A stretch of 64,000 bases of DNA. Origin: Drosophila persimilis. Taxonomy: Eukaryota > Arthropoda > Insecta > Diptera > Drosophilidae. The notes beneath the pieces are model-generated. The model was not told the origin of the DNA and did not search any database. It saw only the letters and a program-made list of their open reading frames with translations. The position numbers and the translations under genes are program-made. The stretch is from the NCBI RefSeq assembly GCF_003286085.1, contig NW_020825298.1, positions 6,572,001 to 6,636,000 on the forward strand, written 5' to 3'. Of the stretch, positions 1 through 13,900 are shown piece by piece; position 1 is the first letter of the stretch, and every line of letters begins with the position of its first letter.

Positions 1-1958
1 GCTTTGTCTTTGGCTTTGTATCCCCCCCACAACTTAATTTCTATGCTAACCAATGATAAACTTAATTTTATGATAACGCACGACCAAACATATTAAAAAA
101 AACATACATACTATATAAACGCCTATGCCAATCGCCAATCGAATCCGAGATCGGATGAAATTTGATACGAAACCCATCCGCAGGGTTTCCAGAACTCCGA
201 ATCTGTTTGTGGCTTTGATTTTTCGATTCCGATTCGAGTGGAGATCGTAACGAGCTTAAAACTACAAATTGCTGTTAATTTCGATTGTAAATATTTCATT
301 TAATTATTTATGCTGTGTGCTTGCTTTTTGGTTGCTAAACAAGCGAGAAACGCCAAAAAAGGAAGGTCTCCATCAGCAGCTCCAGCTCCAGGTCTGTCCC
401 CCAGTGTGGCTTCAATTTATTTACACCTAACTGTGGGCTTGGGGCTCTCTCCCTCTGCCCAAAGGTCAATGCTTGTGTGTGCCGGGGTGGGGGGGCACGC
501 ATCGATACACGTATTTGCTTTTTAATTTTTGCCATTTAAATTACAATTAAATTATTTATATGCCAACCAAAGTAAATAACTGACAAAATTGTATACACAC
601 GATAAATAAACAATTTATGCGCCCTGTTCCCCGTGTCCCCCTGCCTCTCCCCTGCCCCTCCCCTGGCTGTCTGTGACGGAAGTTTAAACCGCACCATAAA
701 AGATCAATGTATGCGAATGTGACATTGTCTTTATATACAATTGTGTGGTTCTATATGTATCTGTATTTGTATCTGTATCTGTATCTGTAGAGGTGTGTGT
801 TTTTGTATGGAATACTTTGTACTCTTTCTTATGGGGAGTATAGGGATTAGGGGTAGAAGCTTGGACATGCTCTAGATTGGAAATTTTCTTGTATATTCCT
901 GTATTACTAAGCCAAAATGAAGAAAATAATCACCTTTCTCTCTCCCTCTGCCTTTCACAGAGTAGCTTAGCCGCTAAAGATTAGTTTGTGTAGCTTTTGG
1001 TTGAAATTTAGAGATTTATTTGTATTTTAAACTTTGATTTACAGAGCGAAATCTTAAAAATAGTTAAAAATTATTTGAAAATAATCAATGATAGCAAACT
1101 TTTGATCAGGGGCTGGTCCCTTAAAAGGTATCTGAGTTCTTTAAGACCTCCATCGACTGAACATTAGAAAAGGTGACTCCTTATCGAAACTTCAACAACT
1201 TATAATTTGCATTGTCAAAATGGAATACCCATGAATCAAAAGCTGCGATTAGAGCCGATTGGAACTTGTGGTGAATATTTTTTAAGGCAAATAACAGTCC
1301 GCCTTGGCATGGGATTAATTTGGATTCATAATCTGGCCTTTGCGAATATTCTTTTGGGGTCCTTGGCAGGCAATAGATATACTGAAAAGATATCGAATAA
1401 AAAACCTGTACTGGAATACCTGATGAATAAAGAACTACCATGATCATATACAACGATGATCGTAGTCATCCCCTTTTCAGTATTTATCCCTTATTCTTAC
1501 CTCTTCCTCTTCTTTACCCAAATATAGAATGCCGTACCGCACTGTACAAGTACTCCACTATACTGTTGTGTTCTGGACTGTACTACGACTAGTTTGCGAA
1601 TGCGTTGTGCCATGTGTGCTGTGTGCCGTGTGCTGTGTGCACTTTTCGCACTCTCACTCTCGGTCCCACTGGGCAAGACACCTCAAGTGTCACCCCGATA
1701 ATTAGCTTAGGGGTTCAACATTGCAGGTCAATGGTTTTGTTAACATATTATAAGTTATTTTAACCTTTGGCCGATTTGCATGCGACTCGACTCGACACTC
1801 TCTTCCCCGAGTCGAGCTTTCCACTGGGGGGGCTTATTTGGTTCAGTAAGCTTTCGATGGGGTACATGCACGCACTGGGGTCTCCCTCTGTCTCTGAAGT
1901 AAAAAGCGTGAATCCACCGTCCACTAACACTGTTTCACTGTATTTTTTGTTGCTGCAG
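1..1958. other. Non-coding, probably intronic, upstream of the first Samuel exon seen
   Basis: I see no supportable coding exon here. The stretch is AT-rich with short simple repeats, such as TATCTG repeats near 755-790 and GTGC/GTGT runs near 1610-1640. A reverse-oriented copy of a short dispersed motif (core GCTAAGCTACTCTGTGA) lies at about 952-978. The stretch ends in a pyrimidine-rich tract and CAG at 1958, a splice acceptor for the coding exon at 1959. It is therefore most simply the 3' part of a Samuel intron whose upstream exons are off the left edge. That is inference from the acceptor and from the absence of a start codon in the downstream exon. Confidence 0.5.
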
Positions 1959-4900
1959 GTAACGCACCCACCGACATACTGCAGCAGAAGCCAGCCAAGG
2001 CCACAACAGCGATTGTGGGTGGTCGCAGTGCAACGCAACCCACGGCGACCCACGACCACGACCGGCATTTTGGCTCCTCCTCGTCGGCGGCGGCCACCTT
2101 GAGCGCCAGCTCCACCTCCAGCTCCAGCTCCAGCAAGCGGAAACATCTGGAGCGTCTGGCCAGCGATCTGCGGTCCCAGCTCCTCTCCGAACCGTTCTCC
2201 TCCGGCCCAGGCTCTGCAGCGAAGATGCTCAGCGAACGATCGCTGCTGCTGAGCGGCTACGGGGCGGCCATCGAGAGCACCGCCAAGAAGCTGAGCGAAG
2301 CAGCCACCGCGGGGGGTGGCGGCAACTCCAACCAGGCCACCACGCCCAGCCACAGCACTGCCACAGCCACCTCCTCGGCCTCGTCCACGTCCTCCAGTCC
2401 GTCAGCGGCTGCGGCGGCCGCCTATGCCGCCCTCTATCTGGAGAAGGTCAAGAACGAGAAGATGTCGCCCATGTCGCATCTGGATGGCCACAAGGAGGGT
2501 CTCCACATGGATGCCACGCCCATGGTGTCCATTCACAATAACAACAACAACAACACCATCAACAACAACAACAGCAGCAGCAGCATCAGTGGCAGCGTCA
2601 GTGGCAACAGCATCGGCGGAAGCGGAAGCGGAAGCAGCACCCTTGGCAGCCATCAATCGAGTCAGCAGCAGCACCTGAGCCACGGCGTGAAGAGAGAACG
2701 CCTCAGTCCCGGCAGCAACAGCAGCCACAATGGCGACATATCCGTCGGAGCATTTGCCAGGTGAGCGACGGGGCTTTTAACTCAATAAAATATGAGTATT
2801 TCAAGATAAGTCAAAGAAGATGAGAGCTCAAAGGGGAGTAAAGTATAACCAGAAGTCTTTAGAAGAGTAAAACCACTCCTTAAGGCCTGAACAAGGGAAT
2901 ATGAAGCTCAAAGATACCTATTTTTCAAGCAAAACGACCGAAAGTCACTCTTGACTACCAAGCTACTCTGTGAGAGAGAGAGACAAAGAGTGCGCGAGGC
3001 AGGGGAGTCGCCCTAGTCGCAGTCTTCCTTTGGAGGAACTTCATTGAGGATTAAAGCCTAGAAAAAGATATCAATTCCATTTCACCTTAAACCTTTCCAT
3101 CTATATCTCCGATTTTTGTAGGCTAATTTTCCATGGAACTAAATGCATAGATGAGAAGGGATCTATGAACATAGTAGCTTCTTGTCAATACCATCTATGA
3201 GGTTTTCCTAGAATACTATTGGAAACGCGTATGCTGTATCTCATTCGAATTAATTTGAACACGAAATTATCAACAGAATGGAGGCCATCCCTCCTTTAAG
3301 AAAATATCTTTATAGAAAAAGGCAAAGATTTAAAACGCTATAAATTTAATGTCTTCTATATCTATGGGTGAGCTAGGAGAATCACTTGAGTCTTTTGCTT
3401 CTAATAGTTTCAAATATGTTTCCAATAGTAGATTTTATAAAGGGCAACAGAAAGAGTCAGCAGACTGGCTCCACACCATCGTTAATTTTTCTCCTTATCC
3501 TTATCCTTATCCTTCTCCTCTGGCTTCTGCTGCTCTTCCTTCTTCTCCGCATCCGCGTTCGCCTCCTCCGCCTTGCCACTCCCGCTCTCATCTTCGGATA
3601 CATGGGTTGAGCCTCGAATCGCCGATCCACTGATAATGCTGCCATCGTCATAGTACATCCGCTGATAGTGATCGCGACGGAGCTCCTCGAACTGCTTGCG
3701 GCGGAGCCGCAGCTGCCTGATCGAATCGGTGTCCGAGGGCCGTTCCTCCATGTCGATCTCGGAGTCGTCTATGTCCAGGATGCATATCGAGGCCTCCGGG
3801 CGGCGGGCACCTGCCTCCGGATTGTCGCCAGTGCGGAGGATTGTTTGTTCCGGAACGACGGTGCTGGGCGGGGGCGTGTGCACGGGCGTATATTCCACAG
3901 TCTCTCGCTCCGGCTCTGGCCTGGGCTTGGGCGCTGACTCTTTCTTGTCCTCTTTCCCTTTGTCGGCCATATTTTCCAAAGAGATGTTTATTATTGTTTA
4001 TTACATTTTTTAAAATCACATAAATTTCATGGATAGTTTTGGTTGGGAGAAGGAATGAAAGAATATTCGCTACGAGCTCGAGTCCGAGTCCAAGTCCGAG
4101 TCCGAAACTATTTATCAAGCAATTTGTGACCGCCGCCTCGATGGCTGTCAGCGCCTGACAAATTAATTAACATTTTCATAAATTAATACCTCGAAGAAAA
4201 AAGAAACCAAATCGATGCTGGCTGCTGCTTCTGTTCGCAGCCCGAAAGTAAATTAATCAAAGCCACCAAAAACAAAAACAAAGCCAACACAAGAGCACGC
4301 TTCTGCTGTCAAAAAAAAAAAAACAGAACAGAAAGGCAAAAGCAAAAACAAAGAAAACGAAAGAAAAACGACTTGAAAAACTTGAAATGTAAATGCAAAA
4401 ATAAAGAAAAGATCGGTCTACTAAGATCAGCAGCAATTAATACGCACAACTAAATTAATGGCGTCAAAGATTATATTTTAACTAATATAAATAAAAGCCA
4501 TTTATCAGCACCACACAAGCGGCATTGGGAGAAGGAGGGGCCACGAGCTTCTCGGGGGGAGGCAACGAAGTTTTGATACCCTTCGCCAAAGAAAATATGT
4601 ATTAATTAATACTAATTTACTTAGTAGTTTATGGATAAGTAGATGCAACTTTGTAGATTCATCTAGGGCTAGTTTTGACCAGTTCAGAACTCCATATCCC
4701 AGGACGAAGCAATCGAAATACGCTACAGACTTAGAGATACATATCCTACAGACTCAAACATATTCTTTAACATTTCATTTAACCAAATAGCAGATGAATG
4801 TAAAACCTATCCTTTACTGCTAAGCTACTCTGTAAAAGGGAGAGATATAGACACAAAGCGCGAGGCAGGGGCTCCTTCTGGGCTACTGTTTTCGAGTCCA

Positions 4901-7900
4901 GCGTTCTACGAGTATATTCCAGATCATGTTTGAATTTTCGAAAGAATTCTACTGATTTTTGTAAAAGAAAACCCTCAAAAGTCCCCATTTCTTCCATGAA
5001 GATGGAGATTTAGGTACAAAACCGTGTCTCAGATACAGAGGTTGATGATAAATTGATATTTCTAGGCATATCCTCTAATATTTCGAGATCTATAAATTTA
5101 TATCTATAAATATCCTATAAATTATGCTATTATTGCATTCAAATGTATAAAATTATGGCTACACCATCCTAGTTTAGGCTAAAAATATCTATCAACCCAT
5201 CTTTGGATAGAAGATACAACCTTCTGCAGAAATTGGGCATACCCACCCTAAGATAATGTATCGCAAAAACAAGAAACATAAACTAGCCTTTGGCCACGGC
5301 ATAGATGGAAACAGATGAAGTAACGACACAAAAGATACATAGATACTTCTTAGGAGATACATTTTGGGCAGGTCGCCGGTCGGTGGTCGGTGGTCGGCGG
5401 TCGCTAGTCGGCGGCTGGGCCTTATTAATATTAATGAGACATGCTAGTCTATCGCCACCTGAGGTGTGGACTTGAGTGGCTCGAGCAGACACAAAGAGTC
5501 ACGATAGGCTGTCATTTAGATTTAGCATTCGATACGATTCGATACGATTTGTATCTTGTATCTGGTATCTGGTATCTGGTATCTGCGGAGCCCCCCTAGG
5601 CGCGGGGCCTGCTGCTGTTACCGCTCAGGGTGGTCGCGTGATTGGGATTATGCGAATAATTATTCATAATTGATAATTGTTTATCCACAAATTAGTGAGG
5701 CCTATTAGGGAAACTAGCAGATGATGTTTCTCGTATGATAAATGGGCGTTTTCTTGCATGATATTTTAGAGGCTCTTTATAGAATTATGATTTGTCTTCT
5801 TTTTTTTTTTTTTTTGATGAAATGCAAATTGAATGTAAATTTTTCCCCTGACGCATGAATTTTTATTGTATTTCTTTATATATTTTTGCTTTAAATTTAT
5901 AGTTCAGGTTCATTCACAAAAAATTCTGCCTCCAAAGAGTTTGGGAGCTCTCCATTCAGTTTTTTATACGATCTTTAACCTTTTGAGGATTGAGTTTGAG
6001 GTCTTATCGGAGCATCTGCTGTGACCTTCCTTCCAAATGTTGTTGAGTGTCTTTTTGGAGTTTCTGAATTTGGTAAAATGTTTCATTGTAGATCATTCAC
6101 GACTCTTTATTTAACCTTGTTTTCAATACTTCAATATTAAATATTTAGTTCAATGAACCGCAAAGAGCGTTCAATAAAAATAATTACCCATCTGCTAAAT
6201 ATTCTTTTAAGCTATTGAAGCATTCAGAAAATGTTGTCTAGACCGAAAGCAGTTTATTTTTGCAATTTATTCAGACATTTGTAAACATTTGAATACTGAA
6301 TTCTAGTAGCCCTGCTTTTTGCCCTCACATTGGACGGCTTTTTGTCCAGTTTCCTTTCCCTTTTCGATCAGTTCTAGCAGCGGATTGAATTTCTAGATGG
6401 TGTATGGTATTTGGTATAGTACTCCCCGATATCGAATGACAGTAAGGGCATTCGAGGCATCGGATTAAGCCTGGCTTTTTGCTTGTTCTTTTGTTGAACT
6501 AGTTTCTGACAACTCATTCCATTGATAGACATTCTGTTTTTGGTGTCTTAAGCATCCTAAGAAACATATTTAAAGCATATGAATATTTAAGGACAGTGTG
6601 AATCAAAAGTGTAAGGCAGTTGCAACCATTGAAGGTCTTTAAGCGTCGCTTTCGTACAATAGATGGATTCTATATTTGATGTTATACAACTATTCAATAA
6701 ATATATATGATAGCAGATGATAAATACAAGCAGAATACGTATTTCGCAAACTTTGATTCTAGATTCGATTTTATATACATTATTCCGATCTTTAATCTTC
6801 CTTTTTCGATGTTCACCCTTGATCTTCGATCTATTATGTGTATAAAGGCCCACATATATTCAATAACCGAACATCGTTTTGGTTATTCACACAATTAAAT
6901 TATAGTTTTAAAATTATTCAATGCGTTGACTCATGCTCAAGCAATGTATGTTGTTGCAACCCAGAAGGGGGTCGAGTCTCGACAAAAACTGTGTATTTGT
7001 TGCTAGCATTTCGGGACACAGAGGAGCTGAGTAGCCGAATCCGAATGGAAAGGCAGAGGGCCGCTCTCAGAGCCTGCGAGAACCGAAACTTTTCAGGAAT
7101 CCTCGTGTCTACGGAGTGTCATGAAAAACACAGTCATGGAACAGCTTTTTAGACCATCATGCAACACCTTGGCATTGTATAGTCTTTGCCTCAGTCCGAT
7201 ATGTACATTCAATAAAGCGATAAACATGCAGATGCAACGATAACATTCGATTCGATAAGTAAATTCGCTTGAAATCGGAACAGATTCCAACGAGTATCCG
7301 CCCCTAGATCTTTGGTATTGAATTTTGTTCCCAAATTTCCACCTGAGGCTCTGCCCTACACTTTCGAAACGCACTGTATGTGTTGTATAAGTATTTCTTT
7401 TTATTAGGGACTTATCGGGCTGGGGCAGCGCCCTGTGTAGGCGTAACAATAGACACCATTTGCATACCAGGGCGGGGGCGAGGCGGTGGCGAGGCGGTGG
7501 CGAGGCGGAGACAAGCCGCATGTTGCCGCTCGTAAAAACCAATTAGGCATGCCACCGATCTGTAGATCTGCACGGGTATCTGTACGACACAGCATACAAA
7601 ACCGTTACCTGTCGGCGGGTGGGGGGAGCAACAACAACAGCAACAACAACGAGAGCATTAAGCAGTAGCCAACATAATCGCCACCATAAACCATTTTTTG
7701 TTGTTGTTGTTGCTTTTTCTGCTTGGCTTTTCCTCGGCTTTTCCGCTGCCGCTGCTGCTGTTCAAACAATCGCCAAGAACAGGCTGGAAAACACAACTAA
7801 GTAGCTGCTACCAATCGCCAAAGCAATTTGCAATAATCAACATTTTTAACAAAAAATCGAACAAAAAATTACCACAAAAAAAAAAAAAACGGCAAAAACA

Positions 7901-10900
7901 AAAAATAAAAACAGAAAAAGAACAAACAAAAACAAAGTTGTAAGCAACAACGAGAGAATACAAGCAAGAAAAAAAAATCGACAACCAACAGATCACGATA
8001 AATCAATGGCAACAACAAAAGCAACAACAGCAGCAGTGGCAGTGGCAGGGGCAGGGGCAGTGGCAGGGGCAGGGGCAGGCAGGAGGAGGAGGAGGAACCA
8101 GGGAGGAGCTAGATGAGGGGGCACTGGCAGGTGGGTCTGCGGCAAAGGGGCAGCACCAATAGCTGCTATATATATAAATTTGTGCTGCAGCCTCCGTAAG
8201 CGACACGACATGACCAACGACCAACCATCGACGACGACGACGACGACGACGTGCAGCACGAGTTACTCTTTTGTTGTTGTTGTTGTATTTCGGTTTGGTT
8301 TGGTTTTTCCTTGTGGCATGCAACCGAACCCATAGAGAGCAGCCCAGGCACTTGCCACAGCTGCCACCGGCGGCAACGCGCTCAGTTTAGGAGGTGACCG
8401 GCGGCGGCAGCCCGCTGCCGATCTAGGCAGAAATCTATGCTGATTATTTTTTTGGTTTTTTTTCTCGTTTTTTTTTTCGGCTGTGGCTCGTGTTGGAAAG
8501 CCACAGGTCCAGCCACAGCTACAGCTCTAGGAATGGATAATGGGTAGGTAGAGTAGAGTAGAGACCATGCACCATGCACCATGCACCATGCACCATGTTG
8601 GTGGCATGTCTCTCTGGACTGGACTGGACTGGACTGGGCTGGCGGGGCAGTTGCATATGAGTTATGGCCATGCTTGGCTTGGCAGATTGCTTGCCACAAA
8701 TGCTCGACATTGGTTTAACATGGATGCTGCTTCGAGAGCATCCAAATATGAAATTGTTTCTAGGGGAACAAACACACACACACACAAACACACACACACA
8801 AGATGGAAAGAATTCAAACTATTTTTGAGATGTTCTTTATACCGAAGAACAACTATTACATATTTTCCAATTCAATAAGTTTCAAAGCTCGAAGGAGACA
8901 TCGCCAGAAGTGCACCCATCTTTATGAGGATTCCAACCTGCAGTAAAACGAAATAATTGTAATTGATTACTAAATACAGGAATAACTCTGTTCCACCAAA
9001 GTCGAGCCTGAGAATTACATAGATTTGCTGTGCAGATTTCCCATAAGTGAACGTACAAAACGGACAACAAGATATTAATGTAGTCGATACATTTATCGTT
9101 TAAGTAAGTCCGTTTTGCGATAATTTTGCGAGACTTCAGTCATCGCTCGTGGACTTTTATCATGTCAAAGTCCGTCTACGAACAATTTATGAAACAGTTG
9201 AGCCACTATAATCCACTACTATCCAAAAGAAACGTTGGACTTATGAAGACTTCGACTTACAGAGATGGACGTAATGTGCTCCCTAAACGTTGTTGCAACC
9301 CGTCTTAGTTCGTATTATAGAAAATTCAATTTACAGACGTTCGAGCTATGGAAATTTAGCTGTAGTTTTTAGGTCTACTGGGAATAAACATAGATCGGCT
9401 GTTTCCAATATTATAGGAAGAGGAATATTTATCTGTTTGAAAACGATTTATTTTTGAACATTTTCCGAATGGAACTGTGTTATAATTCAAGTAAGCGAAT
9501 CGTATTTTAAGGCCTCGGAGGTACATTGCATCGCATAAATATGTAAAATACATAAATAACTGCAATGAACCGATTGGTTGCACAACTAGTTCACGTTCAG
9601 GTGCCAACTAGTTCCACGGAGCTTGTTCATTCGATGCTAACGTGTGTGAATGGCAAAAAGCAACAGCTGTTTTGATCCTCCAAGTGAACTTTAATTAAAC
9701 TCATTTCGAAAGAAGAGAGATTTAAATCCCAGAGAAGCACAGAACTCCCAACGAGTAAACTCTCCCAGGCTTTGGGCTTTCCTTTCCTTTCCACACACTC
9801 CTTCTTCGTTTCCTCCTCGTGGGACAGGGTTCCCATGGCACAACCAGCATATAATCGCATTATGGCCTCATGGAAATTAACTAAATATCAAACGTCAACA
9901 AGACTTAGATCGTAGATCGTAGATCGCAGACACCTGTTCTATAGGTGGTTTCGTTCCTACTGGAGTGCTTCTCACGGAAGCCACTCATTAGCATGTCAAA
10001 TAAGCGGGAACAGAGAGAGAGAAAGAGAGTGAGGGAGAGAGCTAGAGCGAGAGATATCTCGGTTGTTGGATGTGGACCACTCAGAGCTGGAATGACAAAT
10101 AATCCAATTGTATGCGACACCTGGCCACAGGGGAGTGGGAAGAATAATTAAATATTAATGCAAATTTGTGAACGATACAAAAGATATATGGCTATATGGT
10201 GCCTCGTATATGGTGTAATATTTATGCAGGCTGATGTCACACACCACACTCTTCCCTCGACTTATGCAAAGCCCCTGCTAAATGTTCTGTTTAACATAAC
10301 TAATCCATATATTCTTTTCATATTTTTGCTGTAGATCTCGCAGCGCCACGCCCTCCTCATCATCGTTTCGCGGTGCCGGTGGCAACGGTGGTGGTGTCTC
10401 ACCCAGCCAGCAGCAGCAGCAGCAACAACAGCAACAGCAACAGCAACAAAGATTGAGTCCGCCGAGTGCTCAGACCACGACACACATGCCGCTCCACAAT
10501 TTGTCTACAAATTTGCTGAATACCATACAACAGCACCAGCAGCAGCATCGGAACAACAACAACAGCAGCAGCAGCAGCATCGGTGGCAGTGGCAACATCA
10601 ACAGCAGCAGCAGCGGCAGCGGCACAAGCAACAGCAACAGCAACAATGTGAACCAAGGAAGTGCCGCATCGAGTTCCAATACAAATGCCACGGATTTCTC
10701 CACCCGCAACTATTCGGACATTATGCGATGTCTGGCGGCCAAGTACAATAACACCAATCCCAATGAGTAAGCAAATCCTTGAGCGTCAGGCAACCCCCAG
10801 AAAAACCTAACACTCGTCTGTAAACTTTTCCAGCAACCATGCAACAAGACGCAATTCCTATTACGACAGCAACAGCACGGGCACCTCGGGAGCAGCAGCA

Positions 10901-13900
10901 GCAGCAGCAGCAGGAGGAGGAGCATCGGGAGTCGCCTCCAGTGGCACACAGCAAAGCAGCAGCAGTGGCAGCTCCACCGCAAAGTCGGGCAATGCCAATA
11001 GCAGTGGCAGCGGCAGTGGCAGCGGCAGCGGCAGCAGCAACACCATCAACAGCCCCACCAATGCCAGCAATGCGAACGCGGCCAGCAAGAAGCTCTCGCC
11101 CTCGGCGGCTGCGTCGGCGGCTGCTGTCAGTCTGCCCAAGGAGACCAAAGTGAGTGTGTCCGCTGGAGGAGGAGGAGGAGGAGCAGGAGCGGGCACCTCT
11201 GGCTCGAGCGTGGGCTCGTCGGTGGCCAGTGTCGGGCCGTTGCCACCGCCAGCCGCAGCCCAGTCGCCCACGGAGCAGGCCAAGAGCCAAATGGCCGCTG
11301 TGGTGGCGGCCGCCAGTGTTTCGCCGTTTATGTCCAGCTTTTTGCCCTTCTCGTCGGGCATTTTTCCGCCGCTGATAGACATGAGCAGCACCCAGGCTCT
11401 GATGACGCTGGTAAGTACAGTGGGTACACAAAAACAAGCAAAGAAAAGCTATGTGATGGGACCACCCAAATTGTTAATGGCATGTGCCCCTTGATTGTGG
11501 AATAGTGGAGGGGTTTTGAATAGGAGGGATCAATGAATGGATTGGATGGCTGAATGGATAATAACATGGCTACCATAAGAGACCAAATTTTCAGTACTTA
11601 AGGCCTTTGGAACCTATAAGATACAAATCTGTGTGGTGTAACGGACTCATTTGAAGCGATAAGAGTGAGACACAAATCTGTATGGTGTAACGGACTACTT
11701 AATTTGAAGAGCGAAGAGTGAGAAAAAGATACACAGAAGGGATGTCCACTAAAACTCTCCACTTACGGCTAAGCTACTCTGTGAAAAAGTGTGTGCCAGG
11801 CAGAGAGTTTTCCACACACCAAAGAGCAAAAAGTCCACCAATGTACAGGGTATCCTTAGATCTATTATTACGAATATTCCAAGTGTTTTCCAAATTAAAG
11901 CTCACCTCCACCGTTCTTTTCCCCATCTCTCCCCCGCCGCTTAGGTGCGTGCTGTCAAAGATGCCCAAATCCAGGAAATTCTGCGCTGCAAGCCACAGCA
12001 TCCGCAGCATTCACAGCATCCACGTTCCAGTTCCAATGCCTCGTCGCCCAGTGCCAGTGCAGCGGGCACGCCACGTTCCACTCTGAATGCCGCGCTCCAG
12101 CAGGCGGCTCAATTTGTTACACCCGCTTTCATCTACTCGGCCCAGCTGCAACAGCAACAGCAGCAGCAGCAACAGCAACAGCAGCAACAATCGCATCACG
12201 CTTCGCGGCAGTCTAGTCCACGTTCCACAACAGAGACTTCGACTTCGGTGGCGCCCGTCGGTGGTGGTGGTGTTGGTGGTGCTGGTGGCTCATCGATTGC
12301 GTCGGCGGCGCCATTAGACTTGAGCTCCCAACCGCCAGCCGCGAAGCGCTTTAAGCCCGAGCCCGAGGGCCTGCTAGGGAAGACGCGTCGTGCCAGCTCA
12401 ACGGCCACCACAGCCACGACAGCGACAACAGCCTCATCCACACCATCCCCGCCACTTCTGGACCAGTCCGAGGAGATCAGTAATGCCAACGCCAACGCAG
12501 GAACAGGCCAGGGCACAGGCACAGGAGCCTCTGCTGCTGGCGGTGCCCCGCGTCAGTGTCAGGCGCAGAGCGAGGAGGTAAACTCCTGGTCCGTGGACGA
12601 TGTGTGCGGCTTTGTGGGTGGAATTGATATATGCGCCGAATATGTTCAGGTGAGCAGAACAGCACAGAAACCCTTCCCTCTCCCTTCAGCCCCATTTGTA
12701 GTTGATTAAGCATTGAGATTTCGCTGGGAGAAAGGAAGATTTCCTACCGACTGGCTCCAACTAATTGATGTTTATGTAGCCATCGGCTAGGGGACACATA
12801 AATATCCACCGCTAGAAATGAAAGTTTACTCGGGAGGAAATCTCTTTCGATAGGGAGTTGATTGAGTATTAGCTTTCCGAGTGATTTTCGGAGAGGAAAT
12901 AATGTATAAAGAGACTTCTTTGGATACTTGAGAGCTGAGGGAAGTATTTTAGGGAAATATCAAATAATATGAGGGGTGTATTCCTATAAGAAAATCTATG
13001 GTGATCGGTAGATAGTAGGAGATATGTATATGTACGTATTTACTTATAGAGTAGCGAAGGTGCTGGGAATCTAACACCAACAACTCTTATCGGAGACAGT
13101 CGATTCCGACAATAATGTGCCTCATCAAGCACACGACATGTACTTTGTTTTTGTAATGACAGCAGTTTGAAGCTTGGATATCCTTAGTAATCTAGATATT
13201 GACTAGATCAATGTTAAAAGACATTGGTGGCCCATTAAGGATCGTAAATTTCATTTAAAGAATCTTTAAACCAGTCAAAGATTCAAGAATATGCCTAAAG
13301 ACTCTTATGGATTCATGGATCAACCCTGAGAATGTTAAAAAGGATTACAATTCTTCGGAATATCAAGGATTACATAGAAATTAAACTAAATTTTATCCAA
13401 ACTGTGTCTTCTGTATAGATATGTATGTATCATATGTATCCTTAGATATGTATCTGCTAAAACCCTAAAAAGGAACTACAAGAAAACTATCGAAACTGTA
13501 GATCGAAGATCACGCCATAATCTGCATCTCTTCAGGTAAAAACGTGAGATCTGTCATAAATTTCAGCTGAAAAATGTTGAGAACCAGAAGAAAAAACCTT
13601 GAAGAATTGTTTGCAAAACACAAAACAGAAGTAAAGTGGATTGCTTGGATCCCCAAAATCGAAAGATCGGCAAGTCCCAAATGCCAGCATTTACCTGCTC
13701 GCGGCCCCCGAGAGACCTTCGAGTGAGTGAGTGACTTGGACGTGGACATGGATGCGAGTGGCATTCTTGAACCCCATCCGAGCAACAGGCAGCAGTCAAA
13801 GTTCATTTACCCAAGGGGCAAATCATCGACAACACATAAACGCGTTCGTTTATTTTTGTCTGATTTTTCAGACTTTTTGTTCGGGGGATTTCCTGCCTCG

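Larger units (their letters stand above)
2761..10334 (+). other. Samuel: Samuel intron between exons at 1959-2760 and 10335-10766
   Basis: The intron has donor GTGAGC at 2761 and acceptor TTTTTGCTGTAG ending at 10334; exon phase is kept (AG|A gives Arg). It contains the minus-strand nested gene at 3482-3970 and a small plus-strand ORF at 9162-9308. Two copies of a dispersed short motif lie at about 2952-3020 and 4810-4875. Simple repeats include an ACCATGC tract (8563-8597), a CA-rich run (about 8770-8800) and GGCAGT/GGGCAG runs (about 8030-8080). The rest is AT-rich with no convincing exon. Confidence 0.8.

Noticed and set aside
7486-8351. Several overlapping ORFs around CAA/CAG/GGCAGT runs
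   Set aside because: All arise from simple-sequence tracts open in many frames; none has domain content or a plausible gene structure.
10721-11437. 238-codon minus-strand ORF opposite Samuel exon 3
   Set aside because: It is the antisense shadow of CAG/GGC-rich coding exons, which lack stops in several frames.
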